This document shows, one piece after another, positions 54,284 to 62,514 of a stretch of DNA of 64,000 bases; within the stretch, counting starts at the first letter, position 1; each line of letters opens with the position of its first letter. The stretch comes from [Bacteroides] pectinophilus. GTDB taxonomy: Bacteria > Bacillota > Clostridia > Lachnospirales > Lachnospiraceae. Under the pieces are notes generated by a model that had not been told where the DNA came from, searched no databases, and worked only from the letters and a program-made list of their open reading frames with translations. The translations under genes and the position numbers were made by a program. The stretch spans positions 1,317,001 through 1,381,000 of the forward strand of contig CP102260.1 in assembly GCA_025146925.1 (NCBI GenBank), read 5' to 3'.

Positions 54284-55491
54284 CAGACGCATACATAACA
54301 CTTAAAAAAGGCGGCGGAAGGACACTTAAGGCCGGCGGAGCATGGATATACGATAATGAGATTGATTCGGTTACGGGAGATGTAGCTGACGGAGAGCTGG
54401 TTCATGTACATGATTTCGACGGATATTATATGGGAATCGGATTCATCAACCGCAAATCTAAGATTACAGTGAGGATGATGTCCAGAGTAAAGGGAACGCA
54501 GATTGATGATGCATTTATAAAAATGCGCGTAAAGAATGCGATTGATTACAGAATGGCGGTCATTAAGGAAGAGGACAGGTCAGCGTTCAGGGTTATATTC
54601 GGTGAGGCAGACTGGCTTCCGGGAATAGTGATTGACAAGTTCGCTGATATACTTGTTGTTCAGTCACTTGCGCTCGGAATTGACAAATTTAAGCTTAAGA
54701 TTGTGGAATTCGCCAGAGAAATACTCGGTGAGTACGGCTATAATATCAGGGGCGTGTATGAGCGAAGTGATGCCAAGGTCAGAGATCTTGAGGGAATGCC
54801 AAGGATAAAGGGCTTTATCGGGGATGAATTCGAGACTAAGGTTCAGATTGAGGAAAATGGTGTCAGATACATAGTGGATGTTCAGGACGGGCAGAAGACG
54901 GGATTTTTCCTTGACCAGAAGTACAACAGGGCCTCAATCAGACCTATATGCAAGGGCGCGCGAGTTCTTGACTGCTTTACGCATACAGGCTCATTTGCAC
55001 TTAATGCGGGAATGGCAGGAGCACGCGAGGTAACAGGCGTTGATGCGTCTGAGCTTGCAGTTAACCAGGCAGCTGAGAATGCGAGACTTAACGGAATAGA
55101 TGATATAGTTAAGTTTGAGTGCAGGGATGTATTTGAACTTCTCCCTGAGCTTGAGAAGAAGGGGGAGAAGTTCGATGTCGTAATCCTTGACCCTCCTGCA
55201 TTTACAAAGTCGCGTGAATCAGTCAAGAAGGCAGTAAGAGGATACCGTGAGATTAATCTTCGTGCAATGAAGCTTGTAAAGGACGGCGGCTTCCTTGCTA
55301 CATGTTCATGCTCACATTTTATGGAGCCTGAGCTTTTCACAAAGACGATAGGAGAAGCTGCGCATGACGTACATAAGCGTCTGCGTCAGGTTGAATACAG
55401 AACTCAGTGCAGTGACCACCCGATACTGTGGGCGGCTGATGAGTCGCTGTATCTTAAATTTTACATCTTCCAGGTTGTAGACGAAAAGTAA
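54280..55491 (+). CDS. rlmI: 23S rRNA (cytosine-5-)-methyltransferase, RlmI type
   Basis: The 403-residue protein has an N-terminal PUA domain (LKKGGGRTLKAGGAWIYDNEI), DGQKTGFFLDQKYNR, the SAM loop VLDCFTHTGSFALNAGMAGA, VILDPPAFTKS and the catalytic cysteines in FLATCSCSHFM. This is the RlmI/YwbD pattern. It methylates a cytosine of 23S rRNA (C1962 in E. coli numbering). The ATG overlaps the TOPRIM gene stop (ATGA) with AAAAGGAGACAACC before it. A housekeeping methylase coupled to a defence-like pair is unusual; perhaps the pair was inserted in front of it. Confidence 0.9.
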   Translation: MTDAYITLKKGGGRTLKAGGAWIYDNEIDSVTGDVADGELVHVHDFDGYYMGIGFINRKSKITVRMMSRVKGTQIDDAFIKMRVKNAIDYRMAVIKEEDRSAFRVIFGEADWLPGIVIDKFADILVVQSLALGIDKFKLKIVEFAREILGEYGYNIRGVYERSDAKVRDLEGMPRIKGFIGDEFETKVQIEENGVRYIVDVQDGQKTGFFLDQKYNRASIRPICKGARVLDCFTHTGSFALNAGMAGAREVTGVDASELAVNQAAENARLNGIDDIVKFECRDVFELLPELEKKGEKFDVVILDPPAFTKSRESVKKAVRGYREINLRAMKLVKDGGFLATCSCSHFMEPELFTKTIGEAAHDVHKRLRQVEYRTQCSDHPILWAADESLYLKFYIFQVVDEK

Positions 55492-55518
55492 TTACTTTTT
55501 TGAGTCAGGAGGATAGAT

Positions 55519-55749
55519 ATGGCTGACACAATTATTTATTTGGTAATCTCATTATTGGTTTCACTCATTTTTGTCATACTTGGAATAGGGCAGTATAGGG
55601 CTGAAAAACCAGTAGTAATAAACACGGGAGAAAAACCACCTCGTGAAGATGAGCTGATAAGTGTTACTGAATGGAACCATAGACATGGCAGGAATTTTAT
55701 TATTTTGGGTTGTGCGCTTTTTATTACGTTATCAATTGTGACATGTTGA
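55519..55749 (+). CDS. Small membrane protein, DUF3784-like
   Basis: The 76-residue protein has an N-terminal transmembrane helix (about 4-24) and a C-terminal one (about 57-75). Between them SVTEWNHRHGRNFIILG recalls the WNxKHG segment of DUF3784 membrane proteins common in Firmicutes. The function is unknown. The start ATG follows CAGGAGGATAGAT. It is 27 bases after rlmI and 10 bases before another small membrane gene. Confidence 0.72.
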   Translation: MADTIIYLVISLLVSLIFVILGIGQYRAEKPVVINTGEKPPREDELISVTEWNHRHGRNFIILGCALFITLSIVTC

Positions 55750-55759
55750 GAGAAAGCTA

Positions 55760-56089
55760 ATGAGAATGATGCTAGAAAAAAAGAAATCAATTGCATTAAT
55801 TATTATAATGGTTACAATTGTTGTTATTATTTTTGGTGGTCGATATTATTTTGCACACAATAAAAGTTATAAAAATGAGGCAATTCAAAAAGGAGATTGT
55901 ATATATCTTAATGGAGTAAAATATTATCACACATCTGAACTGGAAAATTATCAAATATCAAATGTGGTAATTTGTATATCTGATAGTGGGAGAAAGTTAT
56001 ATGAGATAGAAGAATATCCTGATTATGAATATATTGCCGGATATTCTGCATGGAATGGTGAAATATATAAAAAACATGAAACAGACTGA
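55760..56089 (+). CDS. Small signal-anchored protein, possibly a truncated gene
   Basis: The 109-residue product has a basic start and one transmembrane helix (about residues 9-27), then a polar outer domain (GDCIYLNGVKYYHTSELENY). No family is recognised. Directly after its TGA the same frame continues with protein-like sequence (LEQITFLDVYKAVECVPDEE) until a TGA at 56198. The gene may once have been longer and been cut by a nonsense change, or a second gene may have followed. Low GC sets it apart from the rRNA methylase gene before it. Confidence 0.6.
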   Translation: MRMMLEKKKSIALIIIMVTIVVIIFGGRYYFAHNKSYKNEAIQKGDCIYLNGVKYYHTSELENYQISNVVICISDSGRKLYEIEEYPDYEYIAGYSAWNGEIYKKHETD

Positions 56090-56252
56090 TTGGAGCAGAT
56101 TACATTCCTTGATGTTTATAAAGCAGTGGAATGTGTACCAGATGAAGAACTGTTTCATTTTCATGAGAATTCCAATCAAAACGTCAGTCCCAAATTTTGA
56201 TCGGGTAGATGACATTATTTGTGAGTTGTCTTACTTTTGGTTAAAGGACTAA
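56090..56252 (+). pseudogene. Broken coding remnant with in-frame stop and frameshift
   Basis: From 56090 the frame of the preceding gene encodes LEQITFLDVYKAVECVPDEE and on to SPKF, then stops at 56198-56200. Shifting one base at the TTTT run (56195-56198) lets it run on as DRVDDIICELSYFWLKD to TAA at 56250-56252. Both pieces look like natural protein, so a single-base insertion in a T run and an upstream stop probably broke one gene. The next 160 bases hold only the promoter of the following gene. Confidence 0.5.
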
Positions 56253-56333
56253 TGAATCTTCAACATCAATTTACGAAAAAGGATATTGATGAACTATAGC
56301 TAAAAACTATACCAAACACAATATTTTACATAT

Positions 56334-56363
56334 TTTACAATAACGCTGTAATGACCCTATAAT
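56334..56363 (+). promoter_or_regulatory. Promoter of the MetE-like gene
   Basis: TTTACA (56334-56339), 18 bases, TATAAT (56358-56363), leaving a leader of about 45 bases. No SAM riboswitch or T-box fits in this space. Confidence 0.6.
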
Positions 56364-56413
56364 TAATCCACACTCGCAGAACAACAAAACGGTAGAGATA
56401 AGGAGATAATTAT

Positions 56414-57535
56414 ATGAGTACATTACACGAACCATTCCGCTATGATTATGTAGGAAGCTTTCTCCGCCCGGAGAAGCTTAAGAAAGCAAGAGCAGAATTT
56501 GATAAAGGGACTATAACAAGAGAAGAGCTTACTAATGTTGAGGATGAATGCATCAGGGAGCTTGTCGCAAAGCAGAAGAAGGCAGGATATCATGTGATTA
56601 CTGACGGTGAGTTCCGCCGTGCCACATGGCATCTGGATTTTATGTGGGGACTTAACGGAATTGAACATAAGAAGACAGTTGCCGGCAATACGACATTTGA
56701 CGGTGAGGCAGCAATGATAGATGATACATTCATGACAGGAAGAATATCAGTTGACAGACACCCGTTTGTTGAGCATTTCAGATTCGTAAAGGCACTTGAG
56801 GATGAGAATACGGTTGCAAAGCAGACAATGCCTTCACCGGGACAGGTGTATGCATTCTTTTCTGGAGCAGAGCTTAAAGAAAAGACATTGGAATTCTATG
56901 ATTCGCTTGAGCAGTTTGCTGATGATATTGTAAATGTTTACGTCAGGATTATACATGACCTTTATGAAGCAGGCTGCCGCAATGTGCAGCTTGATGATTG
57001 TGTATGGGGCGGACTCGTTAATAAAGAGATGGCGCTTTCACTCACGGGCGAGAAGGAGGAAGACCTCCCGAAGCTTATGGATCTGCTTGTAGACATCAAT
57101 AACAGGGTAATAGCTTCAAAGCCTTCAGATATGACAATAACAAGCCATGTGTGCCGCGGTAATTATCATTCAACGTATTTTTCGTCGGGAGCATATGATA
57201 CGGTTGCCGAACCGCTTTTTGGAAGAGAGAACATCGATGCATATTATCTTGAATATGATGATGAGCGTTCAGGTGGTTTTGAACCGTTAAAATATGTAAC
57301 AGGCAATAAGAAAGTTGTGCTCGGGCTTATCACAACCAAATTCCCTCAGCTTGAGGATAAGGAGGCTGTTAAGGCACGTATATATGAGGCAGCACAATAT
57401 GTTCCGCTTGACCGTCTGTATCTCAGCCCACAATGTGGTTTCGCATCATGTGAGATTGGTAATAAGATTACTGAGGATGAGCAGTGGGCTAAGCTTGCAC
57501 TTGTTAAAGAGATTGCAGAGGAAGTCTGGGGGTAA
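56414..57535 (+). CDS. MetE-like (YxjG/YxjH-type) cobalamin-independent methyltransferase
   Basis: The 373-residue protein corresponds to the C-terminal catalytic barrel of MetE only: VGSFLRPEKLKKARAEF, GYHVITDGEFRRATWHLDF, NVQLDDCVWG, TSHVCRGNYHSTY with the HxC zinc ligands, and LSPQCGFASCE with the last zinc cysteine. Such short forms (YxjG/YxjH) are thought to methylate homocysteine or a related thiol using a donor other than methyl-THF-triglutamate; the donor cannot be read here. The start ATG follows AAGGAGATAATTAT. It stands alone, with its own promoter. Confidence 0.88.
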   Translation: MSTLHEPFRYDYVGSFLRPEKLKKARAEFDKGTITREELTNVEDECIRELVAKQKKAGYHVITDGEFRRATWHLDFMWGLNGIEHKKTVAGNTTFDGEAAMIDDTFMTGRISVDRHPFVEHFRFVKALEDENTVAKQTMPSPGQVYAFFSGAELKEKTLEFYDSLEQFADDIVNVYVRIIHDLYEAGCRNVQLDDCVWGGLVNKEMALSLTGEKEEDLPKLMDLLVDINNRVIASKPSDMTITSHVCRGNYHSTYFSSGAYDTVAEPLFGRENIDAYYLEYDDERSGGFEPLKYVTGNKKVVLGLITTKFPQLEDKEAVKARIYEAAQYVPLDRLYLSPQCGFASCEIGNKITEDEQWAKLALVKEIAEEVWG

Positions 57536-57583
57536 CATCCTGCTGTAAGTTCTCAATCTGCACATTTGGTACAATTAAACCGC

Positions 57584-57612
57584 TTGACATTTTGCCATTG
57601 CAAATGCACAAT
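57584..57612 (+). promoter_or_regulatory. Candidate promoter upstream of era
   Basis: TTGACA (57584-57589), 17 bases, CACAAT (57607-57612). The -35 is perfect and the -10 differs at the first base. Confidence 0.5.
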
Positions 57613-57622
57613 AAATGTATCG

Positions 57623-57662
57623 GCCGGGGTCAGAAGGACTGTGAAAAGCCTGTGACCCCGGC
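57623..57662 (+). terminator. Hairpin between the MetE-like gene and era
   Basis: GCCGGGGTCA (57623-57632) pairs perfectly with TGACCCCGGC (57653-57662), followed by ATTATTATTTG, a weak T run. It may end the upstream transcript, or attenuate era if the promoter at 57584 is used. Confidence 0.6.
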
Positions 57663-57721
57663 ATTATTATTTGCACACTAACCTGTGGTGCCCCGATGAA
57701 CGGGCGGGAATGGAGTTTAAT

Positions 57722-58678
57722 ATGAATCTTGATGAGATGCTTGCACAGAGCGGTATAAGTGATGGCAGATCCGGAGATATCAAATCCGGATTTGCTGCTA
57801 TAATAGGAAGACCTAATGTAGGTAAGTCAACACTGATGAACAGAATTATAGGGCAGAAGATAGCGATTACGTCGAATAAGCCACAGACCACACGTAACAG
57901 AATACAGACTGTCTATACAGATGACAGGGGACAGATAGTATTTCTTGATACGCCGGGTATACACAAGGCTAAGAATAAGCTCGGCGAATATATGGTGGGC
58001 GCGGCAGAAAAGACGATTGACGAGGTCGACCTTGTGCTCTGGCTTGTTGAACCAAGCTCATTTATCGGTGCGGGAGATGAGCATATACTTGAGAAGCTTT
58101 CCAAGGTAAAGTCACCGGTTGTACTCGTTATTAATAAGATAGATACAATTAAGAAGGAAGAAGTGCTTCCGGTAATTGCAGAATATAAGAATAAGATGGA
58201 TTTTGCCGAGATAGTTCCGATATCTGCGTACGACGGAACAGGAACAGACGACCTCGTTGATGTCATTTTCAAATACATGCCTTACGGTCCTATGTTCTAT
58301 GACGAGGATACGGTTACAGACCAGCCTATGCGCCAGATTGTAGCTGAGATTGTCAGGGAGAAGGCACTTCATGCATTGGATGAGGAGGTTCCTCACGGAA
58401 TTGCGGTTGTGATAGACAGCATGAAGAAGCGTAAGGGTAAGAAAATTACTGATATTGATGCGACTATCATATGTGAGAGAGAGTCACATAAGGGCATTAT
58501 AATAGGTAAGGGAGGCTCAATGCTTAAGAAGATAGGAACCAATGCGAGGTTCGAGATTGAGAAGCTCCTTGAGCAGAAGGTCAACCTTAAACTGTTTGTA
58601 AAGGTTAAGAAGGAGTGGCGCGACAGTGATTTCCTTCTTAAGAATTTTGGCTATGATGCCAAGAATGATTTTAAATAA
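57722..58678 (+). CDS. era: GTPase Era
   Basis: The 318-residue protein has G1 GRPNVGKS, G2 PQTTRNRI, G3 DTPGIH, G4 NKID and G5 PISA, then a C-terminal KH domain with IIIGKGGSMLKKIG. It binds 16S rRNA 3' end and helps assemble the 30S subunit. I place the start at ATG 57722 (GGAG 6 bases before); it gives a 25-residue front extension relative to most Era, while the longer frame from 57671 is unlikely. recO follows after 14 bases. Confidence 0.95.
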   Translation: MNLDEMLAQSGISDGRSGDIKSGFAAIIGRPNVGKSTLMNRIIGQKIAITSNKPQTTRNRIQTVYTDDRGQIVFLDTPGIHKAKNKLGEYMVGAAEKTIDEVDLVLWLVEPSSFIGAGDEHILEKLSKVKSPVVLVINKIDTIKKEEVLPVIAEYKNKMDFAEIVPISAYDGTGTDDLVDVIFKYMPYGPMFYDEDTVTDQPMRQIVAEIVREKALHALDEEVPHGIAVVIDSMKKRKGKKITDIDATIICERESHKGIIIGKGGSMLKKIGTNARFEIEKLLEQKVNLKLFVKVKKEWRDSDFLLKNFGYDAKNDFK

Positions 58679-58692
58679 TACCGGTATCTGAT

Positions 58693-59469
58693 ATGGGAAA
58701 TATTATAATGGCATCGGGGATGGTACTTTCCTCGATGCCTGTTGGTGAATTTGACAGAAGAATAGTGCTGCTTACAAAAGAAAGAGGCAAGATTGCGGCA
58801 TTTGCCAAGGGGGCAAGGAGGATGAATTCTCCGCTGATGGGAGTTACACAGCCGTTTGCATTCGGTAAGTTTGAGCTTTATGAGGGAAGAACGTCATATG
58901 ATATAAGAAGGGCTGACATATCGAATTATTTTACGGAAGTGTCATCTGACCTTGATGCAATATGTTATGCGTGTTATTTTGCTGAGCTTGCCGATTATTA
59001 CGGCAGGGAGAATCTTGATGCATCGCAGATTCTCAATCTTTTGTATATGACGCTCAGGGCGCTGGCTAATGATAATATACCTGACGAGCTTATCAGATAT
59101 ATATATGAGATAAAGCTTATCAGCATTAATGGGGAATGTCCTAATATGTTTGAATGTGCGGAATGCAGAAAAAGTGAGGGGCTGCACTATTTTTCAATGA
59201 GCAGGTTCGGCATAGTATGTGACAGCTGTGTCCGTAATACCGCCGGGGAATGCCTTGAGATAACTGAATCCGCAATGTATACGTTACAGTATATTGTGTC
59301 ATCGGGAATAGAAAAATTATATACATTTACAGTAAGAGAAGATGTCTTGCGGGAGCTTGCCATGGTTGCGGGGCGTATAAGGTCAAGGGTAATTGACAAA
59401 AAGATGAAGTCGCTTGAGATGCTTGAGATGACAAACAGCGTAAATAACAGTGCTGTTGGGATGCATTAA
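58693..59469 (+). CDS. recO: DNA repair protein RecO
   Basis: The 258-residue protein has GMVLSSMPVGEFDRRIVLLTKERGKIAAF-type RecO N-terminus (OB fold), GARRMNSPLMGVTQPF and a zinc module with Cys pairs in CPNMFECAEC and CDSC. It loads RecA with RecR at single-strand gaps. The start ATG 58693 gives the usual spacing to GMVL, but the ribosome binding site is weak, so translation may depend on the upstream era. The era-recO order is common in Firmicutes. Confidence 0.93.
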   Translation: MGNIIMASGMVLSSMPVGEFDRRIVLLTKERGKIAAFAKGARRMNSPLMGVTQPFAFGKFELYEGRTSYDIRRADISNYFTEVSSDLDAICYACYFAELADYYGRENLDASQILNLLYMTLRALANDNIPDELIRYIYEIKLISINGECPNMFECAECRKSEGLHYFSMSRFGIVCDSCVRNTAGECLEITESAMYTLQYIVSSGIEKLYTFTVREDVLRELAMVAGRIRSRVIDKKMKSLEMLEMTNSVNNSAVGMH

Positions 59470-59537
59470 GGGTTGCAATTTGCTTTTTTTATAAGTATAA
59501 TAATTCATTATAAATCTGAAAGCAAGATGGTGATTAC

Positions 59538-61868
59538 ATGACGGAGAATAATGTTATTAAAGTTGACAGTAATGAGAATATTATAAGCGATCCGGCACAG
59601 ATGCCGCATCATCATGAAGAAGATGAGATATCGCTTGATGCACCGGCGGATTTTACAAGTCCGGATGTGTTGTATGCACAGCTTGTAGACACTATTAAGA
59701 AGTATCATCCGTCAACGGACATGTCACAGATTGAAAAAGCATATAAGATTGCCACCAAAGCACATGAGGGGCAGTTCCGTAAGTCGGGTGAACCATATAT
59801 AATTCACCCTATTTGTGTTGCCATTATTCTTGCTGAGCTTGAACTTGATAAGGAATCAATTATTGCCGGACTGCTGCATGATGTTGTCGAAGATACGGTT
59901 ATGACAACAGATGATATCACAAGAGAGTTCGGAGCGGAAGTCGCATTGCTTGTTGACGGCGTAACTAAGCTGACTCAGCTCAATTACGAGCATGATAAGA
60001 TAGAGATTCAGGCTGAGAATCTCCGTAAGATGTTTCTTGCAATGGCTAAGGATATCAGAGTAATCATGATAAAGCTTGCCGACAGGCTTCACAATATGAG
60101 AACAATGCAGTATCAGTCACCTGCGAAGCAGATAGAGAAGTCCCGTGAGACTATGGAGATATATGCGCCTATAGCACACAGGCTTGGTATATCCAAGATT
60201 AAGGTAGAGCTTGATGACCTCTCAATGCAGTATCTTATGCCGGATGTTTATAATGATCTTGTTAAGCAGATTAACATGAACAAAGAGAACCGTGAAGCAT
60301 TTATCAAGAGCATCATTAAGGAAGTTAAGATGCATATAGAGAATGCCGGTATTGAGGCGGAGATTGACGGACGTGTTAAGCATTTCTTCAGTATATACCG
60401 TAAGATGGTCAATCAGAATAAGACGCTTGACCAGATATATGACCTGTTTGCAGTAAGAATCAAGGTTGAGACGGTTAAGGACTGTTATGCGGCGCTCGGT
60501 GTTATTCATGAGATGTATAAGCCTATACCGGGACGTTTTAAGGATTATATCGCAATGCCTAAGGAGAACATGTATCAGTCACTCCATACAACGCTGATTG
60601 CATCCAACGGACGTCCGTTTGAGATTCAGATAAGAACATATGAGATGCACCGCACGGCTGAATATGGTATTGCGGCACATTGGAAGTATAAGGAAGGTAA
60701 GACAGGAGAGACCGGCAACCAGAATGAGGAGGCTAAGCTTAGCTGGCTTCGCCAGATTCTTGAATGGCAGCGTGATATGTCAGATAATAAGGAGTTCCTT
60801 TCTTCTATTAAGAATGACCTTAATCTGTTCTCTGACAGTGTATACTGCTTTACTCCGACAGGCGATGTCAAGAATCTTCCGACAGGCTCAACACCGATAG
60901 ATTTTGCGTACAGCATTCATACTGCCGTAGGTAATAAGATGGTAGGCGCCAGAGTTAATGGAAAGCTTGTTACGATAGATTACCAGATTAAGAATGGCGA
61001 CAGAATAGAGATTATCACATCACAGAATTCCAAAGGACCGAGCCGTGACTGGCTTAAGATTGTCAAGAGCACGCAGGCGCGTAATAAGATTAATCAGTGG
61101 TTCAAGCAGGAACTCAAGGAAGATAATATATTGCGCGGTAAGGAGCTCATTGACAAATATGTAAAGTCAAAGGGGCTTGTGCTTGCCGACTATACTAAGC
61201 CGGAATTTGTAGACAAGTGTCTTGCCAAGTATGGATTTAAAGACTGGGATTCCATGATGGCGTCTGTGGGGCATGGCGCTCTTAAGGAAGGCCAGGTTGT
61301 TAATAAGCTTATAGATGAATATGAGAAGAAGCGTAAGTCAGAGATAACAGACAGCGATATAATTAAGTCAATACCTGATGATACGAAGGGAAAGGCATCC
61401 AAAGGCAATGCAAGGAATCCGATTGTAGTTAAGGGCGTTCATGATGTTGCCGTGCGTTTTTCAAAGTGCTGCAGTCCTGTGCCGGGTGATGAGATTGTCG
61501 GCTTTGTTACGAGAGGACGTGGCATATCGATTCACAGAACTGACTGCATCAATGTAATTAATCTTCCAGAGCATGAGCGGGCAAGGCTTATAGATGCCGA
61601 ATGGCAGGAGGAAGCTGCATCAAAGGATACCTACAGTGCAGAGATTAATCTCTATGCCATGAACAGGACGGGGCTTCTTGTTGATGTATCTAGAGTTCTT
61701 ACGGAAGCCAATATTGACGTTAAGAACCTTAACTGCCGCGTTAATAAGCATGACAAGGCAACGCTCAGCATAGGATTTGACATTCATGGACGCGAGGAAC
61801 TTCAGAGAATAGTTGATAAGCTCCGCAATATTCCGGGCGTTGATGATATTGAAAGGACAACAGGCTGA
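59538..61868 (+). CDS. relA: Bifunctional (p)ppGpp synthetase/hydrolase RelA/SpoT
   Basis: The 776-residue protein has an HD hydrolase domain (YIIHPICVAIILAEL, GLLHDVVEDT), a synthetase domain (GRVKHFFSIYRKM, YDLFAVRIKVE, NMYQSLHTTLI, FEIQIRTYEMHRTAEYGIAAH), TGS (VYCFTPTGDVKNLPTGSTPI), a zinc/helical part with FSKCCSPVPGDEIVGF, and a C-terminal ACT domain. It makes and degrades the alarmone in the stringent response. The HD residues are kept, so both activities are likely. About 45 residues at the N-terminus are an extra polar tail. The MBL gene starts 1 base after its stop. Confidence 0.96.
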   Translation: MTENNVIKVDSNENIISDPAQMPHHHEEDEISLDAPADFTSPDVLYAQLVDTIKKYHPSTDMSQIEKAYKIATKAHEGQFRKSGEPYIIHPICVAIILAELELDKESIIAGLLHDVVEDTVMTTDDITREFGAEVALLVDGVTKLTQLNYEHDKIEIQAENLRKMFLAMAKDIRVIMIKLADRLHNMRTMQYQSPAKQIEKSRETMEIYAPIAHRLGISKIKVELDDLSMQYLMPDVYNDLVKQINMNKENREAFIKSIIKEVKMHIENAGIEAEIDGRVKHFFSIYRKMVNQNKTLDQIYDLFAVRIKVETVKDCYAALGVIHEMYKPIPGRFKDYIAMPKENMYQSLHTTLIASNGRPFEIQIRTYEMHRTAEYGIAAHWKYKEGKTGETGNQNEEAKLSWLRQILEWQRDMSDNKEFLSSIKNDLNLFSDSVYCFTPTGDVKNLPTGSTPIDFAYSIHTAVGNKMVGARVNGKLVTIDYQIKNGDRIEIITSQNSKGPSRDWLKIVKSTQARNKINQWFKQELKEDNILRGKELIDKYVKSKGLVLADYTKPEFVDKCLAKYGFKDWDSMMASVGHGALKEGQVVNKLIDEYEKKRKSEITDSDIIKSIPDDTKGKASKGNARNPIVVKGVHDVAVRFSKCCSPVPGDEIVGFVTRGRGISIHRTDCINVINLPEHERARLIDAEWQEEAASKDTYSAEINLYAMNRTGLLVDVSRVLTEANIDVKNLNCRVNKHDKATLSIGFDIHGREELQRIVDKLRNIPGVDDIERTTG

Positions 61869-61869
61869 T

Positions 61870-62514
61870 ATGGCAGGCAATCTGACAGTGAAGAGTAATG
61901 TGGTTGGAATGATTGGAACCAACAGTTATCTTCTTATTAACAATACAACAAAGGAAGCAATTATAGTAGATCCCGGAGCTGAGGCAGGCAGAATTGAAAA
62001 GTCTGTTAAGGATAACGAAGTTACTCCGGCTGCAATATTGCTTACACACGGACACTTTGACCATATACTTGCGGCTAATGAGCTGCGGGAATTGTATGGC
62101 ATACCTGTATGTGCAGGCAGAGAGGAAGAACAGCTCCTTGCAAGCAGCATGCTTAATCTTTCGACAGATTATGGCTGCACATGCACGGTTAAGCCGGACA
62201 GGCTTTTTGAAGATGGTGAGCATGTAATGCTTGCCGGTTTTGATATAGAAGTTATCGCAACTCCGGGACATACAGGAGGATGTGTATGCTATTATTTTGA
62301 GCAGGAGAGCGTTCTTATAAGCGGTGATACGTTATTCCATAACGCCGTGGGAAGAACTGACCTTGCGACAGGAAGCTCCAAGGCAATAATACAGTCCGTA
62401 CACAGACTTATTAAGCAGTTACCTGCTGATACAAAGGTATATCCGGGGCACGGAGCTCCTACAGATATTGGATGGGAGGAAGAGAATAACCCATATTGCT
62501 ATGATATATCTTAA
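61870..62514 (+). CDS. MBL-fold metallohydrolase, glyoxalase II-like
   Basis: The 214-residue protein has LTHGHFDHILAANEL, the HxHxDH zinc motif, then ATPGHTGGCVCYYF, LISGDTLFHNAVGRTDL and VYPGHGAPTDIGWEE. It is a short glyoxalase II/YcbL-type hydrolase of thioesters, cytoplasmic. The true substrate is open. The ATG 61870 comes directly after the relA stop, and the 3' end overlaps hemZ by 14 bases. The relA-MBL-hemZ order is familiar in Lachnospiraceae. Confidence 0.92.
   Translation: MAGNLTVKSNVVGMIGTNSYLLINNTTKEAIIVDPGAEAGRIEKSVKDNEVTPAAILLTHGHFDHILAANELRELYGIPVCAGREEEQLLASSMLNLSTDYGCTCTVKPDRLFEDGEHVMLAGFDIEVIATPGHTGGCVCYYFEQESVLISGDTLFHNAVGRTDLATGSSKAIIQSVHRLIKQLPADTKVYPGHGAPTDIGWEEENNPYCYDIS

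Noticed and set aside
56087-56089. TGA at 56087 as a selenocysteine codon
   Set aside because: No SECIS-like hairpin follows, the frame meets another TGA at 56198, and the residues around it match no selenoprotein.
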